From Paenibacillus sp. J2TS4 (GTDB lineage Bacteria > Bacillota > Bacilli > Paenibacillales > NBRC-103111), in the NCBI RefSeq assembly GCF_018403245.1, contig NZ_BOSH01000003.1:186001-250000 (forward strand): 64,000 nucleotides of DNA, read 5' to 3'. This document shows, piece by piece, positions 45,380 through 54,188 of the stretch. Under the pieces are notes generated by a model. The model ran no database searches and was not told the DNA's origin. It saw only the letters and a list, made by a program, of their open reading frames with translations. The position numbers were made by a program, and so were the translations under genes. Every line of letters starts with the position of its first letter. Within the stretch, counting starts at the first letter, position 1.

Positions 45380-46909
45380 TTACCGTCCGTGTATTGCATT
45401 CGGAACCGGCTGGATAGGTTCTTTCTTTTCTATTTTAGCATTTCCTATCCACAAAATGAAAATGAAAGTGACAATGACAATCGGTACGGCCCACATAAAC
45501 GCATAAGCTATAGAATCGGAGAGAATCCCCGTGAGCTGATCCAACTGCCCGGCGGGAATAGTGGATCGCATCTCTTGATTCAGAAGCGCTTCCGGATCGC
45601 GGAATAGGTCCCCCGGCTCGTTCTTGACAAACCATTCGCCATACCTAGTGGTCAAGGCATTGGTTTGCAGGCTGCCAAGCAAAGAAATGCCCAGTGTATT
45701 GCCTAAAGCTTGGGAGAACCGGACCAGAGAATTGACGGTTCCTCTCTGGTGCTTGCCAATTCCATCCTGCGCCATTAAAGACGAGACCGGGAAAGAAATT
45801 CCGATGCCCAAGCCCATAAGAATCATATCCAAAGTAATGAGCCAGCGAGCGGTATCCGGGGTAATCAAGCTGAGCAGGATGACGGAGGCCAGCAAACAAG
45901 TAACACCCGGAAGCATAAGGTTACGATAAGCGGTTCTACTGAGAAAGATTCCCCCAATCGTGCTGCCTGCAACCAAGCTTAACATCATCGGCATGAGCAC
46001 GATCCCGGCATTCGTTGCCGACCCTCCGTTAACCCCCTGGATGAACAAGGGAATTAGCGAGGCGCCTCCCATAAGAATCATTCCGAATCCGACACCGATG
46101 GCCATGCTGGATACGAAAAGCTTTTTCTTGAATAAGGATAGTGGAATCAGCGGGTCGGCGGCCCGGGTCTCCACCCATAGGAAGACAAGAAGTAAAACGC
46201 CAGAAGCCGTGAACAAGCTAATGACTAAAGGAGAAGACCAGGAATATTGCTTGCCTCCCCATTCCAGTGCGAACATCAGGCAGAGAATCGAGCCGATCAA
46301 CAGCAGAGTGCCCGCCCAATCAATAGAGGGGCGGATGCGGGCGAATGATTCCCGGTAAAAGTAGGCAACGAGCAGCAGGGAGGCAATGCCCAAAGGCAGA
46401 TTGATGTAGAAAATCCACCGCCAATGAAGATGGTCTGAAAAGAATGCCCCGGCAAGCGGACCCAACACGCTGGATAGACCGAATACGGAGCTGAATAACC
46501 CGACGATCTTCCCCCGTTTGTCGGGAGGAAACAGATCGAAAATAATGGTGAAAATCACAGGCATCAAGGCCCCTCCCCCGATTCCTTGCAAAACCCGGTA
46601 AAGGATGAGCTGTGTCATGGATTGGGAGCTTCCGCAGAGCAATGAGCCAATCATGAATAAGATCAATCCAAGGACAAAAAACAGCTTGCGGCCGTATTGA
46701 TCTGAAAGTTTTCCGAAAATAGGCATTCCGGCTGCACTTGCCACCATGTAGGCAGAAAACACCCAGAAAAACTGAGCCATTCCTCCCAGATCTACTACGA
46801 TGGTTGGGATGGCTGTCGATAAGATGGTTGAGTCCAGTGACACGAGCAAAAGAGCCAGCATAAGCCCAACGATTGTGATGCGAGTGCCTGAAGTTTGTTT
46901 TGTGTTCAT
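45380..46909 (-). CDS. MFS drug exporter, 14-helix DHA2 (EmrB/QacA) family
   Basis: Proton-driven multidrug efflux pump with about 14 membrane helices. Family motifs: LDSTILSTAIPTIVVDLGG in helix 1, the loop 2-3 motif GKLSDQYGRKLFF, RVLQGIGGGALMPVIF, and motif C-like GPLAGAFFSDHLHWRWIFYINLPLG. 509 residues. ATG 46909 follows GGAGG. First gene of a two-gene unit with the PadR regulator. Substrates cannot be told from sequence. Confidence 0.93.
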   Translation of the reverse strand: MNTKQTSGTRITIVGLMLALLLVSLDSTILSTAIPTIVVDLGGMAQFFWVFSAYMVASAAGMPIFGKLSDQYGRKLFFVLGLILFMIGSLLCGSSQSMTQLILYRVLQGIGGGALMPVIFTIIFDLFPPDKRGKIVGLFSSVFGLSSVLGPLAGAFFSDHLHWRWIFYINLPLGIASLLLVAYFYRESFARIRPSIDWAGTLLLIGSILCLMFALEWGGKQYSWSSPLVISLFTASGVLLLVFLWVETRAADPLIPLSLFKKKLFVSSMAIGVGFGMILMGGASLIPLFIQGVNGGSATNAGIVLMPMMLSLVAGSTIGGIFLSRTAYRNLMLPGVTCLLASVILLSLITPDTARWLITLDMILMGLGIGISFPVSSLMAQDGIGKHQRGTVNSLVRFSQALGNTLGISLLGSLQTNALTTRYGEWFVKNEPGDLFRDPEALLNQEMRSTIPAGQLDQLTGILSDSIAYAFMWAVPIVIVTFIFILWIGNAKIEKKEPIQPVPNAIHGR

Positions 46910-46920
46910 GAGAAACCTCC

Positions 46921-46957
46921 ATATATTATAATTTGAATAATATAAATTATAATATAT
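46921..46957 (-). promoter_or_regulatory. 14-bp perfect inverted repeat in the MFS-padR promoter (candidate PadR operator)
   Basis: ATATATTATAATTT (46921-46934) and AAATTATAATATAT (46944-46957) are exact inverted copies with a 9-bp spacer, ending 11 bp upstream of the exporter start and including TATAAT-type sequence. PadR-s2 regulators bind AT-rich palindromes of this kind. Confidence 0.55.
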
Positions 46958-47192
46958 AAATTAAAATAAAAATCAAGAGAAAAAACTGATTTTTTAGATT
47001 GAAAAAAGGGAGGGTAAGCACAAATGGAGGGTCATGCTCTGCTCTGAGGCAGGTGAATACTTGCGGGAGCGGTGGCGACTTATTTCTTGTCTTATTGACA
47101 GGAGAGGGCTGTTCACTGGTCGGGCCCCTCGAAGATATAGTCCATTTCGTATTCCTTTGGACTGTTATCCCCTTCAATCAGGAGAACCTGCC

Positions 47193-47387
47193 CTAGCTAT
47201 CCTTAAATACCATTGATCATAAGAGCATATTCTAGCTATCCTTAAATACCATTGATCATAAGAGCATATTCTAGCTATCCTTAATTACCAGTGGTCATAA
47301 GAGCATATTCTAACTTTCCTTAATTGCCGGTTGTCATTAGAGCGTGTCCTAGCTAGCCCTTGATTGGCAGAGATCAGGAGCGTATGT
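47193..47387. repeat. 39-bp tandem repeat array, five units with graded decay
   Basis: Units start at 47193, 47232, 47271, 47310 and 47349, exactly 39 bp apart. The first two are nearly identical (CTAGCTATCCTTAAATACC, ATTGATCATAAGAGCATATT); the following ones diverge step by step, and worn traces flank both ends. It lies in an 850-bp gene-free region (46910-47762) that otherwise shows nothing recognised. Confidence 0.88.
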
Positions 47388-47762
47388 CTTCTATCCCTCT
47401 GTTCCTCCTGCAGTCCAGGAATATGCTTGAAGTTGCACAGCATCTGTTCTGAGTCAAGGGGATATTAGTCAGAAGGACGTCACTCGTCTCCTTCAACACT
47501 GTTAGTTGCAGGTGAAATTGCCTTCGCCTATTTTCAGTGCATAACCGGTTACGGCAGATTAACCTCCAACCTTAAATGAATTGTTATTATTATCGGTCAC
47601 AACGGTGCTTACAGGGTTCACTTTGCTATGTGAATTTTGGTAGAATAATAATTATCTGCCGATGGTTTGGGGAAATCAGCTAAGTGTAAATTGAAGAGCC
47701 CCGGCAGGAGCCCGATGCACATTGGGAAATCAGACAGATTAACGATACGGGGGATGGTCCGG

Positions 47763-48164
47763 GTGGTTTTCGAAATTAAAAAAAATCCTTTGTTGGTTTT
47801 TTTAGCTTGGTGTATTACGGTTCTGCCATTTTTTATTATTTACAACACATACGAGACGGTCATGTCCAGTTTGATTCCTCTTGTTCTTTCATTTTTGATA
47901 TCCCATGCTTTATTTAACTCTTATTATTTGATTAAAGACGAGACGCTAATTGTAGTGTTTGGAATATTCAAGAAGAAGATTCCGATTAAAGAAATCCATG
48001 GCATTACCTACAGCAGCCGTTCGCTGTCGTCTCCCTCCTGGACTTTAACAAGGCTGGCCATTCAATACGATCCCGATAGATGGGGATTATTCTCCCTGCC
48101 CAAGGATGAAAAAGGATTATTTGCCAAGCTGCAGTCGGTTAATCCTTATATCGAATTCCCCTGA
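47763..48164 (+). CDS. Membrane protein with YyaB-like PH domain
   Basis: Two membrane helices (PLLVFLAWCITVLPFF and a second near SSLIPLVLSFLISHALF) precede a bacterial PH-type domain: YYLIKDETLIVVFGIFKKKIPIKEIHGI and WTLTRLAIQYD. This is the YyaB-like (bPH_6) pattern. GTG 47763 is chosen because GGGGGA lies 8 bp upstream and the N-terminus then matches the usual short lead-in; ATG 47715 and ATG 47754 are alternatives. 133 residues from this start. Followed by a terminator. Function unknown. Confidence 0.7.
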   Translation: MVFEIKKNPLLVFLAWCITVLPFFIIYNTYETVMSSLIPLVLSFLISHALFNSYYLIKDETLIVVFGIFKKKIPIKEIHGITYSSRSLSSPSWTLTRLAIQYDPDRWGLFSLPKDEKGLFAKLQSVNPYIEFP

Positions 48165-48276
48165 CGAAGAAAGGCCGCTTCATAGCTCCGGACCTTCATG
48201 AATAATTATGGCTGCACCCTGTAGCTGTTTCATTAGACTAGGTGCTGCTAAAATCGAATAGATTTTTTATAACAAG

Positions 48277-48308
48277 TCGCTTCCTGTACGGGGGCGATCT
48301 TTATTTTA
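48277..48308 (+). terminator. Terminator after the PH-domain gene
   Basis: TCGCTTCC (48277-48284) pairs with GGGGGCGA (48290-48297), two G-T pairs, followed by TCTTTATTTT. Confidence 0.55.
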
Positions 48309-48437
48309 GGCCTCCATTTTCTGAAACTAGATTCCCTTATACTATCTTTTTCGTGTAAAAATCGGGATAGTGGTTTGTGCTAAAGAGGGGCAGCAGGGGT
48401 TGAGGATGAGCTGCAAATTTAATACAATAAGTGATAT

Positions 48438-48452
48438 TGATAATCATTATCA
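48438..48452. promoter_or_regulatory. Perfect Fur box
   Basis: TGATAATCATTATCA is the exact 7-1-7 inverted repeat of the Bacillus Fur box. It lies 55 bp upstream of the Btr-like regulator start and should shut the siderophore locus when iron is plentiful. Confidence 0.92.
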
Positions 48453-48507
48453 TTTAATATATTATCAGTACAAATATACCGAATCTGATCCACTGGAGGA
48501 TGCTTTC

Positions 48508-50091
48508 ATGGAAGAGTTGATGCACAGGGATGTGCCCGTATTTGATATTGTCGAGGTGGAGCGGCTTTCGCATTCAGGAACTTGGTACTATAACGAAGGC
48601 AGGTCCGATAATGAGTACATAATGCTTCTGATCGATGAAGGAAAAGGGACCATCGATTGGTCGCAAGGCCAAGAAGAGGTAGAAGAGATAGAAGAGATAG
48701 AAGAGATAGAGTCAGGGGACCTGTTAATTGCTCCTCTCGGATTCCAGTCGTTCTCTGTCATGCCGAGAACCCGGTTTATGTCGGTGTACCGGATCATATT
48801 TAATGCCGCAAGAGCATTCAGAGTAGGGAAAGAGTGGAGGATAGAGGATTCACCTCCTTCAGTGCAAGGTAAAATCAATCTGCGCCTGGCGCCTATGGCG
48901 CGCCATTATGTGGAAGAGCTGTATCGATGCTGGAGGGGCCGCGGCGGAAGTGTTCATCTGCATATAGCATTTATGAAGCTGTGGGAGATTCTGAAGTCGG
49001 CCATCCACAAGCACGGCGGGGCATATCCCAGATTGATGTTTAGAAGAATGGCCGAGCGGATGGAGCAATATTGTGAAGAACCATTTCAGATTGAAGAGAT
49101 GGCGCGTTATTCCGGGATGACACCGTCCGTATTCTATCAGCAGTTCAAAGAATATACGTCATTAACTCCACTGCAATTTATTACGAAGAAAAGAATGGAG
49201 AAAGCAAGGAGGCTGCTGACGGAAGGGGAAGCAAGAATAAGCGAAGTAGCTCAAGCTGTCGGGTACAATGATGTCTACTATTTTAGCCGGGTGTTCAAGA
49301 AGACGGTTGGCGTCCCTCCATTCCGCTATATGAAATCACTACATGCCAAAATCGCTGTACTCCATCCCGTCTTTATTGGAAGCTTGCTTGCTTTGGGAGT
49401 CCCCGAGGACAATCTGATCCCCTATTTCAGACAGAGTCCTCCCCTGGGGATCAAAGATCGGTGGTCCGAAGCCGGGCTGGATTTGCACATGCTGCGTCAG
49501 GCCAAGCCCGATTGGATCATCGGCAGCGACGCAGTTCGGGAATGGAGGGAAGAGCTTGCGGAGATCGCTCCGGTGCAGCTCATTTCTTATAAGAAACTAT
49601 CCTGGCGCGAGCATTTGAAACAGCTCGCAGAGATGATCGGGGTGAAGGAGGTCGCAGCTAGTTGGCTATATTATTACGAATTAAAAGCCAAAGCCGCGAG
49701 GGAACGGATTCATAGAAAAATGCGCAACGAGACTGTTTTGGCGGCGAGGGTGGGGGTCAACGGAGTCCGGGTGTTCGGTGCAAAAAGACGGAAATTGGGA
49801 GAGGTATTGTACGGCGATTTACAGCTGCATTCTCCGCTCGGCGTTCGTGATATGGAATTCGAGGATGTGGAGTGCATTGAGCAATTGAACGATTTTCAAG
49901 CGGATCACGTTCTGCTGTTTGATCTTCATGTTCGTGCTGGATGCAAGCCCAAAATGATTAAAGGAAATGTATATTATGCCAATGCGTATCCTTGGCTCCA
50001 TTATTCGGCCCTGGGCCACGAACAGGCGATTGCTAAAGCATTGGGTTATTTCACGAATGATTATGAGGAAGAGGAATGTCTATTCAAATAA
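48508..50091 (+). CDS. AraC-type, siderophore-sensing regulator (Btr/YbbB-like)
   Basis: Transcription activator that switches on siderophore uptake when it binds the ferric siderophore. It has a cupin-like N-terminal part (~1-150), an AraC double HTH (~180-275; IEEMARYSGMTPSVFYQQF and VAQAVGYNDVYYFSRVFKKTVGVPP) and a C-terminal binding-protein-like domain (~285-527). This order is the mark of Btr, and 527 residues is its usual size. ATG 48508 follows GGAGG, and the Fur box would be inside the gene if an upstream GTG were used. Residues ~55-68 contain an EEI repeat from four 9-bp units. It sits upstream of the uptake genes, as btr does next to feuABC. Confidence 0.9.
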   Translation: MEELMHRDVPVFDIVEVERLSHSGTWYYNEGRSDNEYIMLLIDEGKGTIDWSQGQEEVEEIEEIEEIESGDLLIAPLGFQSFSVMPRTRFMSVYRIIFNAARAFRVGKEWRIEDSPPSVQGKINLRLAPMARHYVEELYRCWRGRGGSVHLHIAFMKLWEILKSAIHKHGGAYPRLMFRRMAERMEQYCEEPFQIEEMARYSGMTPSVFYQQFKEYTSLTPLQFITKKRMEKARRLLTEGEARISEVAQAVGYNDVYYFSRVFKKTVGVPPFRYMKSLHAKIAVLHPVFIGSLLALGVPEDNLIPYFRQSPPLGIKDRWSEAGLDLHMLRQAKPDWIIGSDAVREWREELAEIAPVQLISYKKLSWREHLKQLAEMIGVKEVAASWLYYYELKAKAARERIHRKMRNETVLAARVGVNGVRVFGAKRRKLGEVLYGDLQLHSPLGVRDMEFEDVECIEQLNDFQADHVLLFDLHVRAGCKPKMIKGNVYYANAYPWLHYSALGHEQAIAKALGYFTNDYEEEECLFK

Positions 50092-50131
50092 TCAGGATTC
50101 TCTATTTTAATATTCTGCTGCTGCACTACAA

Positions 50132-50146
50132 TGATAATGAGAATCA
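50132..50146. promoter_or_regulatory. Second, imperfect Fur box
   Basis: TGATAATGAGAATCA matches 12 of 15 positions of the Fur box, 39 bp before the nitroreductase start and 40 bp after the regulator stop. It suggests a separate iron-repressed promoter for the uptake genes. Confidence 0.75.
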
Positions 50147-50185
50147 ATTTCAAAACAAGTTCATTCCGAGGAGGTCCTACATCTC

Positions 50186-50782
50186 ATGAAGTCCAACCCT
50201 TATCCCGCCAGCCGCATAATTACAGAGAGGCGGACAATCAAACGGTTTAAAACGGATTCCGTGTCTGTGGAGGTAATTACCGAGCTGTTGAATATAGCCG
50301 TTTGGGCACCCAATCACGGTTTGAGAGAGCCGTGGAGGTTTATTTTATATATCGATGAAGGAAAGAGGATTATTTCTGAAGCGATATCCAGTCACGGCAT
50401 CAAGAAACGAGATCCCGTAAAGCTTATGGAAATTCCGGCATATTTGCTGGTTATCATTCAGGAGGATTCCCGGCAACGGGAATGGGAGGAGGATTTTGCA
50501 GCTGCTAGCACATTGATTCAGAATTTTCAGCTCGCCGCTTGGGAGCGTGGGCTCGGAGTCATCTGGAAAACGGAGCCATTCACGTACCAGCCCGGATTCC
50601 TAAAGGCCGTAGGCGTCAATCCTGGAGAAAAGCTGGTCGGTATGCTTCAGGTCGGCTATCCCGAAACGATTCCCGAGGCAAGACCGCGGACCCCTGCCAA
50701 GGATAAGCTGACGGTTATTCATACATCGACCCTAACGGAGGAAATGTATTCTAATGGCCCGGTCTCAGCCGATATCCGGTAA
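50186..50782 (+). CDS. Nitroreductase-family flavoprotein in the siderophore operon
   Basis: FMN-dependent oxidoreductase of the nitroreductase fold. Recognisable blocks: ITERRTIKRFK at the start (FMN phosphate binding Arg), AVWAPNHGLREPWRF, the middle SRQREWEEDFAAASTLIQNFQLAAWERGLG, and the late LVGMLQVGYPE. 198 residues. The start follows CGAGGAGG. A Fur-like box precedes it and it overlaps the first permease by 29 bp, so it belongs to the iron uptake unit. By position it could release iron by reducing the ferric siderophore, but that is inference. Confidence 0.88.
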   Translation: MKSNPYPASRIITERRTIKRFKTDSVSVEVITELLNIAVWAPNHGLREPWRFILYIDEGKRIISEAISSHGIKKRDPVKLMEIPAYLLVIIQEDSRQREWEEDFAAASTLIQNFQLAAWERGLGVIWKTEPFTYQPGFLKAVGVNPGEKLVGMLQVGYPETIPEARPRTPAKDKLTVIHTSTLTEEMYSNGPVSADIR

Positions 50783-51797
50783 TCCTAACCCTCCGCTTCG
50801 AACACGTCCGTGGATGGCTGCTTTCATCATTTTTGCCGGGGCGTGTGCAATCGTATTCGGCATTGGTTCCTCCATCATAACGGGAGTGGCCAACATTTCG
50901 TTTGGGACGGTATGGAGTGCCATAGTCGCTTATGATCCCAATAATGATCACCATGTGATCGTGCAGACGCTGCGGATGCCGCGGGCACTTGCCGGGGCAT
51001 TGGTCGGTGCCGCCTTTGCGGTAGCGGGGGCGCTCATGCAAGGAATGACTCGCAATCCTATTGCTGATACCGGCTTGCTGGGCATTAACGCAGGAGCCGG
51101 CCTCGTCCTCGTGCTGGTCTTTGCGTTCATTCCATGGCTGCCCTTTGAATATATCATATTATTTTCATTCATTGGCTCGGGAATGGGGGCCTTGCTGGTC
51201 TATGCGATCGCTTATTTTGCCAAAGGCGGCATGACGCCGCTCCGGCTCGTATTGGCCGGCGCTGTTGTCGGTTCCTTAATATCGGGATTAACTCAAGCCT
51301 TGTCTCTACTGTTCCAGATTAATTACGATCTGGCCTTCTGGTCCGCTGGCGGGATATCGACCGCCGAATGGTTTCAGGTCTCGGTGATGCTGCCATGGAT
51401 TGTTGGCGGATTAATAGCAGCCATGCTGATTTCCCGCTCTATAACGATACTAAGCCTGGGCGAGGAGGTAGCTTCTGGCTTAGGCCAGCGGACAAAGCTG
51501 ATTAAAGGAATCGGAACGGTTATCGTTATGGTTCTGGCCGGCGCTTCCGTTTCTACCGTTGGCGGCGTCGGGTTTATCGGTCTGATCATTCCGCATATCG
51601 TCAGATTTCTGGTGGGTGTCGATTACCGATGGATTATTCCGTGTTCCGCTGTGCTGGGAGGAGTTTTAGTGGTTTTTGCTGATATCGGAGCGAAGCTTAT
51701 CGCCTTGCCTTACGAAACTCCGCTTGGTTCCATCATTGCTGTGCTGGGCGTTCCTTTTTTCCTCTTTCTTGCTCGCAAGGAACGGAGGGAATTGTAG
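50754..51797 (+). CDS. Ferric-siderophore ABC importer permease (FecCD/FeuB-like)
   Basis: Ten-helix channel subunit of a BtuC/FecCD-type importer. Family marks: TLRMPRALAGALVGAAFAVAGALMQGMTRNPIADTGLLGINAGAGL and VSTVGGVGFIGLIIPHIVRFLVG. 347 residues. The start overlaps the nitroreductase gene by 29 bp, with GGAGG 13 bp upstream, a somewhat long spacing. The second permease begins 3 bp after its stop. No ATPase gene is nearby, as in feuABC, which borrows the YusV ATPase. Confidence 0.93.
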   Translation: MARSQPISGNPNPPLRTRPWMAAFIIFAGACAIVFGIGSSIITGVANISFGTVWSAIVAYDPNNDHHVIVQTLRMPRALAGALVGAAFAVAGALMQGMTRNPIADTGLLGINAGAGLVLVLVFAFIPWLPFEYIILFSFIGSGMGALLVYAIAYFAKGGMTPLRLVLAGAVVGSLISGLTQALSLLFQINYDLAFWSAGGISTAEWFQVSVMLPWIVGGLIAAMLISRSITILSLGEEVASGLGQRTKLIKGIGTVIVMVLAGASVSTVGGVGFIGLIIPHIVRFLVGVDYRWIIPCSAVLGGVLVVFADIGAKLIALPYETPLGSIIAVLGVPFFLFLARKERREL

Positions 51798-51800
51798 CCT

Positions 51801-52823
51801 ATGCCGGAGCTGATGAATTCTAAACAAAAACAACGAAGTATGAAAGGGATCACGCTGCTGGGGATCCTGCTGCTGCTCGGCTTGCTTGTCAGTCTGAACA
51901 CAGGGCGTTACAGCATAGGGCCGCTTGAGGTACTGCATACGCTGCTGGGAGAAGGCTCCAAGAAACAAAATACCGTATTGTTCGATCTGCGTCTTCCCCG
52001 TATTATCATTGGAGTAATGATTGGCGCTGGTTTGGCGGTATCGGGAGCTGTGCTGCAAGGAATCTCGCGTAACGGATTGTCTGATCCCGGCATTCTCGGG
52101 ATTAATTCCGGCGCAGGGCTGGCCGTCCTGCTGTTCGTTTCCTTTTATCCGACGACAAATGTTGCTCCTCCGTTTTTGATGCCCTTTTTGGCTCTAGTCG
52201 GTGCAGGGCTCACGGCAGTGTTAATATACACCCTCTCTTATAAAAAAGGGCAGGGCATTTCGCCAACCCGTCTCCTTCTGACCGGTATTGCGGTAGGGGC
52301 TGGATTAAGCGCCGCAAGTGTCATCCTGACTCTGCAGCTTAACCCGCGAAACTTTGAGTTCGTAGTCACCTGGCAGATGGGATCGTTGTGGGGTTCCAAC
52401 TGGAAATTCGTTCTCGCCCTGCTCCCTTGGATAGTTATCCTGCTGCCCTATGTCTATTGGAAATCAAGAGTGATGAATATGCTCAGCATGAATGAACAAA
52501 TCGCTGTGGGGCTAGGGGTGCCCATCCATCGGGAAAGATTGGGATTAATGGCCGCGGCCGTTGGTTTGGCAGCTTCCAGTGTAGCTACCGGCGGGGGAAT
52601 CGGGTTCGTCGGGCTGCTTGGCCCGCACATTGCGCGAAGGCTGGTTGGTCCTCAACATCAATATATGCTGCCGATTACGGCTGCAGTCGGCTCGCTGCTT
52701 GTGCTGGCCGGAGATACGATCGGCCGGAGTTTTATGGAATATACGGAGATCCCGGCCGGAGTTGTCATCTCGTTACTGGGCGGTCCTTACTTTATTTACT
52801 TATTATTGAGAACCAAGGCGTAA
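51801..52823 (+). CDS. Ferric-siderophore ABC importer permease (FecCD/FeuC-like)
   Basis: Partner of the preceding permease, 340 residues with about ten helices. Family marks: LRLPRIIIGVMIGAGLAVSGAVLQGISRNGLSDPGILGINSGAGLAV and VATGGGIGFVGLLGPHIARRLVG. It follows the first permease by 3 bp; GGAGGGAA lies about 11 bp before the ATG. Together they would pass siderophore from the lipoprotein encoded 78 bp downstream. Confidence 0.93.
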   Translation: MPELMNSKQKQRSMKGITLLGILLLLGLLVSLNTGRYSIGPLEVLHTLLGEGSKKQNTVLFDLRLPRIIIGVMIGAGLAVSGAVLQGISRNGLSDPGILGINSGAGLAVLLFVSFYPTTNVAPPFLMPFLALVGAGLTAVLIYTLSYKKGQGISPTRLLLTGIAVGAGLSAASVILTLQLNPRNFEFVVTWQMGSLWGSNWKFVLALLPWIVILLPYVYWKSRVMNMLSMNEQIAVGLGVPIHRERLGLMAAAVGLAASSVATGGGIGFVGLLGPHIARRLVGPQHQYMLPITAAVGSLLVLAGDTIGRSFMEYTEIPAGVVISLLGGPYFIYLLLRTKA

Positions 52824-52901
52824 ATATAGAAGATTTGGATCGGTTAAGAAGAAGCAAACGCAAACCTAAATATTAAGAAGTGGAATAGAGGGGAAGTCCA
52901 A

Positions 52902-53930
52902 ATGCGAATTGGGAAAATGAAGATCGGTATAGCGGTTCTTATGCTCACCGTGGTATTGTTGGCGGCCTGTGGAGAAAAACAGCAAGGGGTAGGGCCAGGC
53001 TCTGCAGCTGATCCAGATCCGTCAGGGGCAGCAATGGCCTCTGCTGAAAACGGGTCGTCTCCAGACAAGGAGAAGGATGAGCTGTCTAAAGAGGCTTTCC
53101 CGCGTACGATCAAGCATGTAATGGGAGAATTGGAGCTGAAGAAGAAGCCGGAAAGAGTGGCCAGTGTCGATATAATGGGGACAGACTATTTGCTCATTCT
53201 TGATTTTGCCCCGATCGTCTCTGAAGGCTTCAGCACGAAAGAGCGGTCACCGATCTTTGCCAAATATGCGGAAGGAAAAGAAGTGGTCGATCTTGGCGGG
53301 AAAACGAACCTGGAAACGCTGATGGAAATGGATCCGGATATCATTGTAATGACCAGTACGGGCAAGGGCTCCAGGTTTGAAGAATTCGATAAGCTGGCTC
53401 CATCTATCGTCATTGATTTTTCTTTGGATGCTCCGTCCCGCCTCATGAAATTTGCTGAGATCATCGGCAAGGAGGACAAGGCCGAGGAAGTGATTGCCGA
53501 CTTTAATAAGCTGAAGGAAGAGGCCAAGGCAGCGGCCGCCGTGCATTCGGGTGAAACCGTGCTGTTTCTAATCTCGAACGGCAAGGACTTCACAGTCATT
53601 CATCCTGTCAATTTTCCTATTTACTATGAGGAGGTTGGACTGACACCTGTGGAAGGGCTGCCGGAAGACGGCAAGATTGGAGGCAGAATAGGAATAGAAG
53701 CGTTAAGCGAATTTGCCCCGGATCATATATTTATTGCTGAAAATCGCCGGCAAATGAATCCGGAAGATCCGCAAGGGCTTATTAATATTTGGACCGATCA
53801 CCCGGTATGGAAAAACTTGAAGGCTGTTAAAAAGAATCAGGTTTATTCCGTTGATACTTTAGTTGGGGATACGTTTTTTCTTGGACAGATGGCGGGGCTT
53901 GAGGCCATTAAAGAACATCTTGGAAACTAA
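52902..53930 (+). CDS. Iron-siderophore binding lipoprotein (FeuA-like)
   Basis: Lipid-anchored type III periplasmic-binding-fold protein that captures the ferric siderophore. Lipobox LLAAC with Cys 23; a Gly/Ser/Asp spacer to ~55; two lobes with PERVASVDIMGTDYLLIL and LMEMDPDIIVMTS in the first, and IGIEALSEFAPDHIFIAE and VKKNQVYSVDTLVG in the second. 342 residues. AGAGGGGAAG precedes ATG 52902. Last gene of the uptake unit and followed by a strong terminator. Confidence 0.93.
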   Translation: MRIGKMKIGIAVLMLTVVLLAACGEKQQGVGPGSAADPDPSGAAMASAENGSSPDKEKDELSKEAFPRTIKHVMGELELKKKPERVASVDIMGTDYLLILDFAPIVSEGFSTKERSPIFAKYAEGKEVVDLGGKTNLETLMEMDPDIIVMTSTGKGSRFEEFDKLAPSIVIDFSLDAPSRLMKFAEIIGKEDKAEEVIADFNKLKEEAKAAAAVHSGETVLFLISNGKDFTVIHPVNFPIYYEEVGLTPVEGLPEDGKIGGRIGIEALSEFAPDHIFIAENRRQMNPEDPQGLINIWTDHPVWKNLKAVKKNQVYSVDTLVGDTFFLGQMAGLEAIKEHLGN

Positions 53931-53947
53931 CCATAGCATATTTGCTT

Positions 53948-53979
53948 AGAACCGCTGTAGGAAGGCGGTTCTTTTTTTT
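53948..53979 (+). terminator. Terminator of the siderophore uptake operon
   Basis: AGAACCGC (53948-53955) pairs with GCGGTTCT (53965-53972), followed by a run of T to 53979. Confidence 0.9.
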
Positions 53980-54058
53980 GGGTTGCAATGGGAATAGCTA
54001 GGCCTATTCATAGACTTGTTCAAAATAGGATGTAATAATAAAATGATTAATTTATATA

Positions 54059-54112
54059 TTGTGTCATAAATCAGTTTGTTGTATTATATTTTTAGAAATA
54101 GTACGTCATATT
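54059..54112 (+). promoter_or_regulatory. Promoter with two CcpN-like operators
   Basis: TTGTGT (54059) and TATTAT (54082) are 17 bp apart and could be -35 and -10 boxes. TGTGTCATAAA (54060-54070) and TACGTCATATT (54102-54112) each match 10 of 11 positions of the CcpN operator TRTGHYATAYW, one over the -35 box and one after the likely start site. CcpN represses gluconeogenic genes (gapB, pckA, sr1) when sugar is present, which fits the downstream SR1P-like and ppdK genes. Confidence 0.55.
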
Positions 54113-54188
54113 TAATGAATTAAAACTCATTAATGAAGGATTCAACGTTTTCCCGCCGTAAGGCGAACCTAATTGGGGGTGACGGGTA

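Noticed and set aside
47193..47387. Possible CRISPR array (39-bp period)
   Set aside because: No spacers; unit sequence decays progressively; no cas genes.
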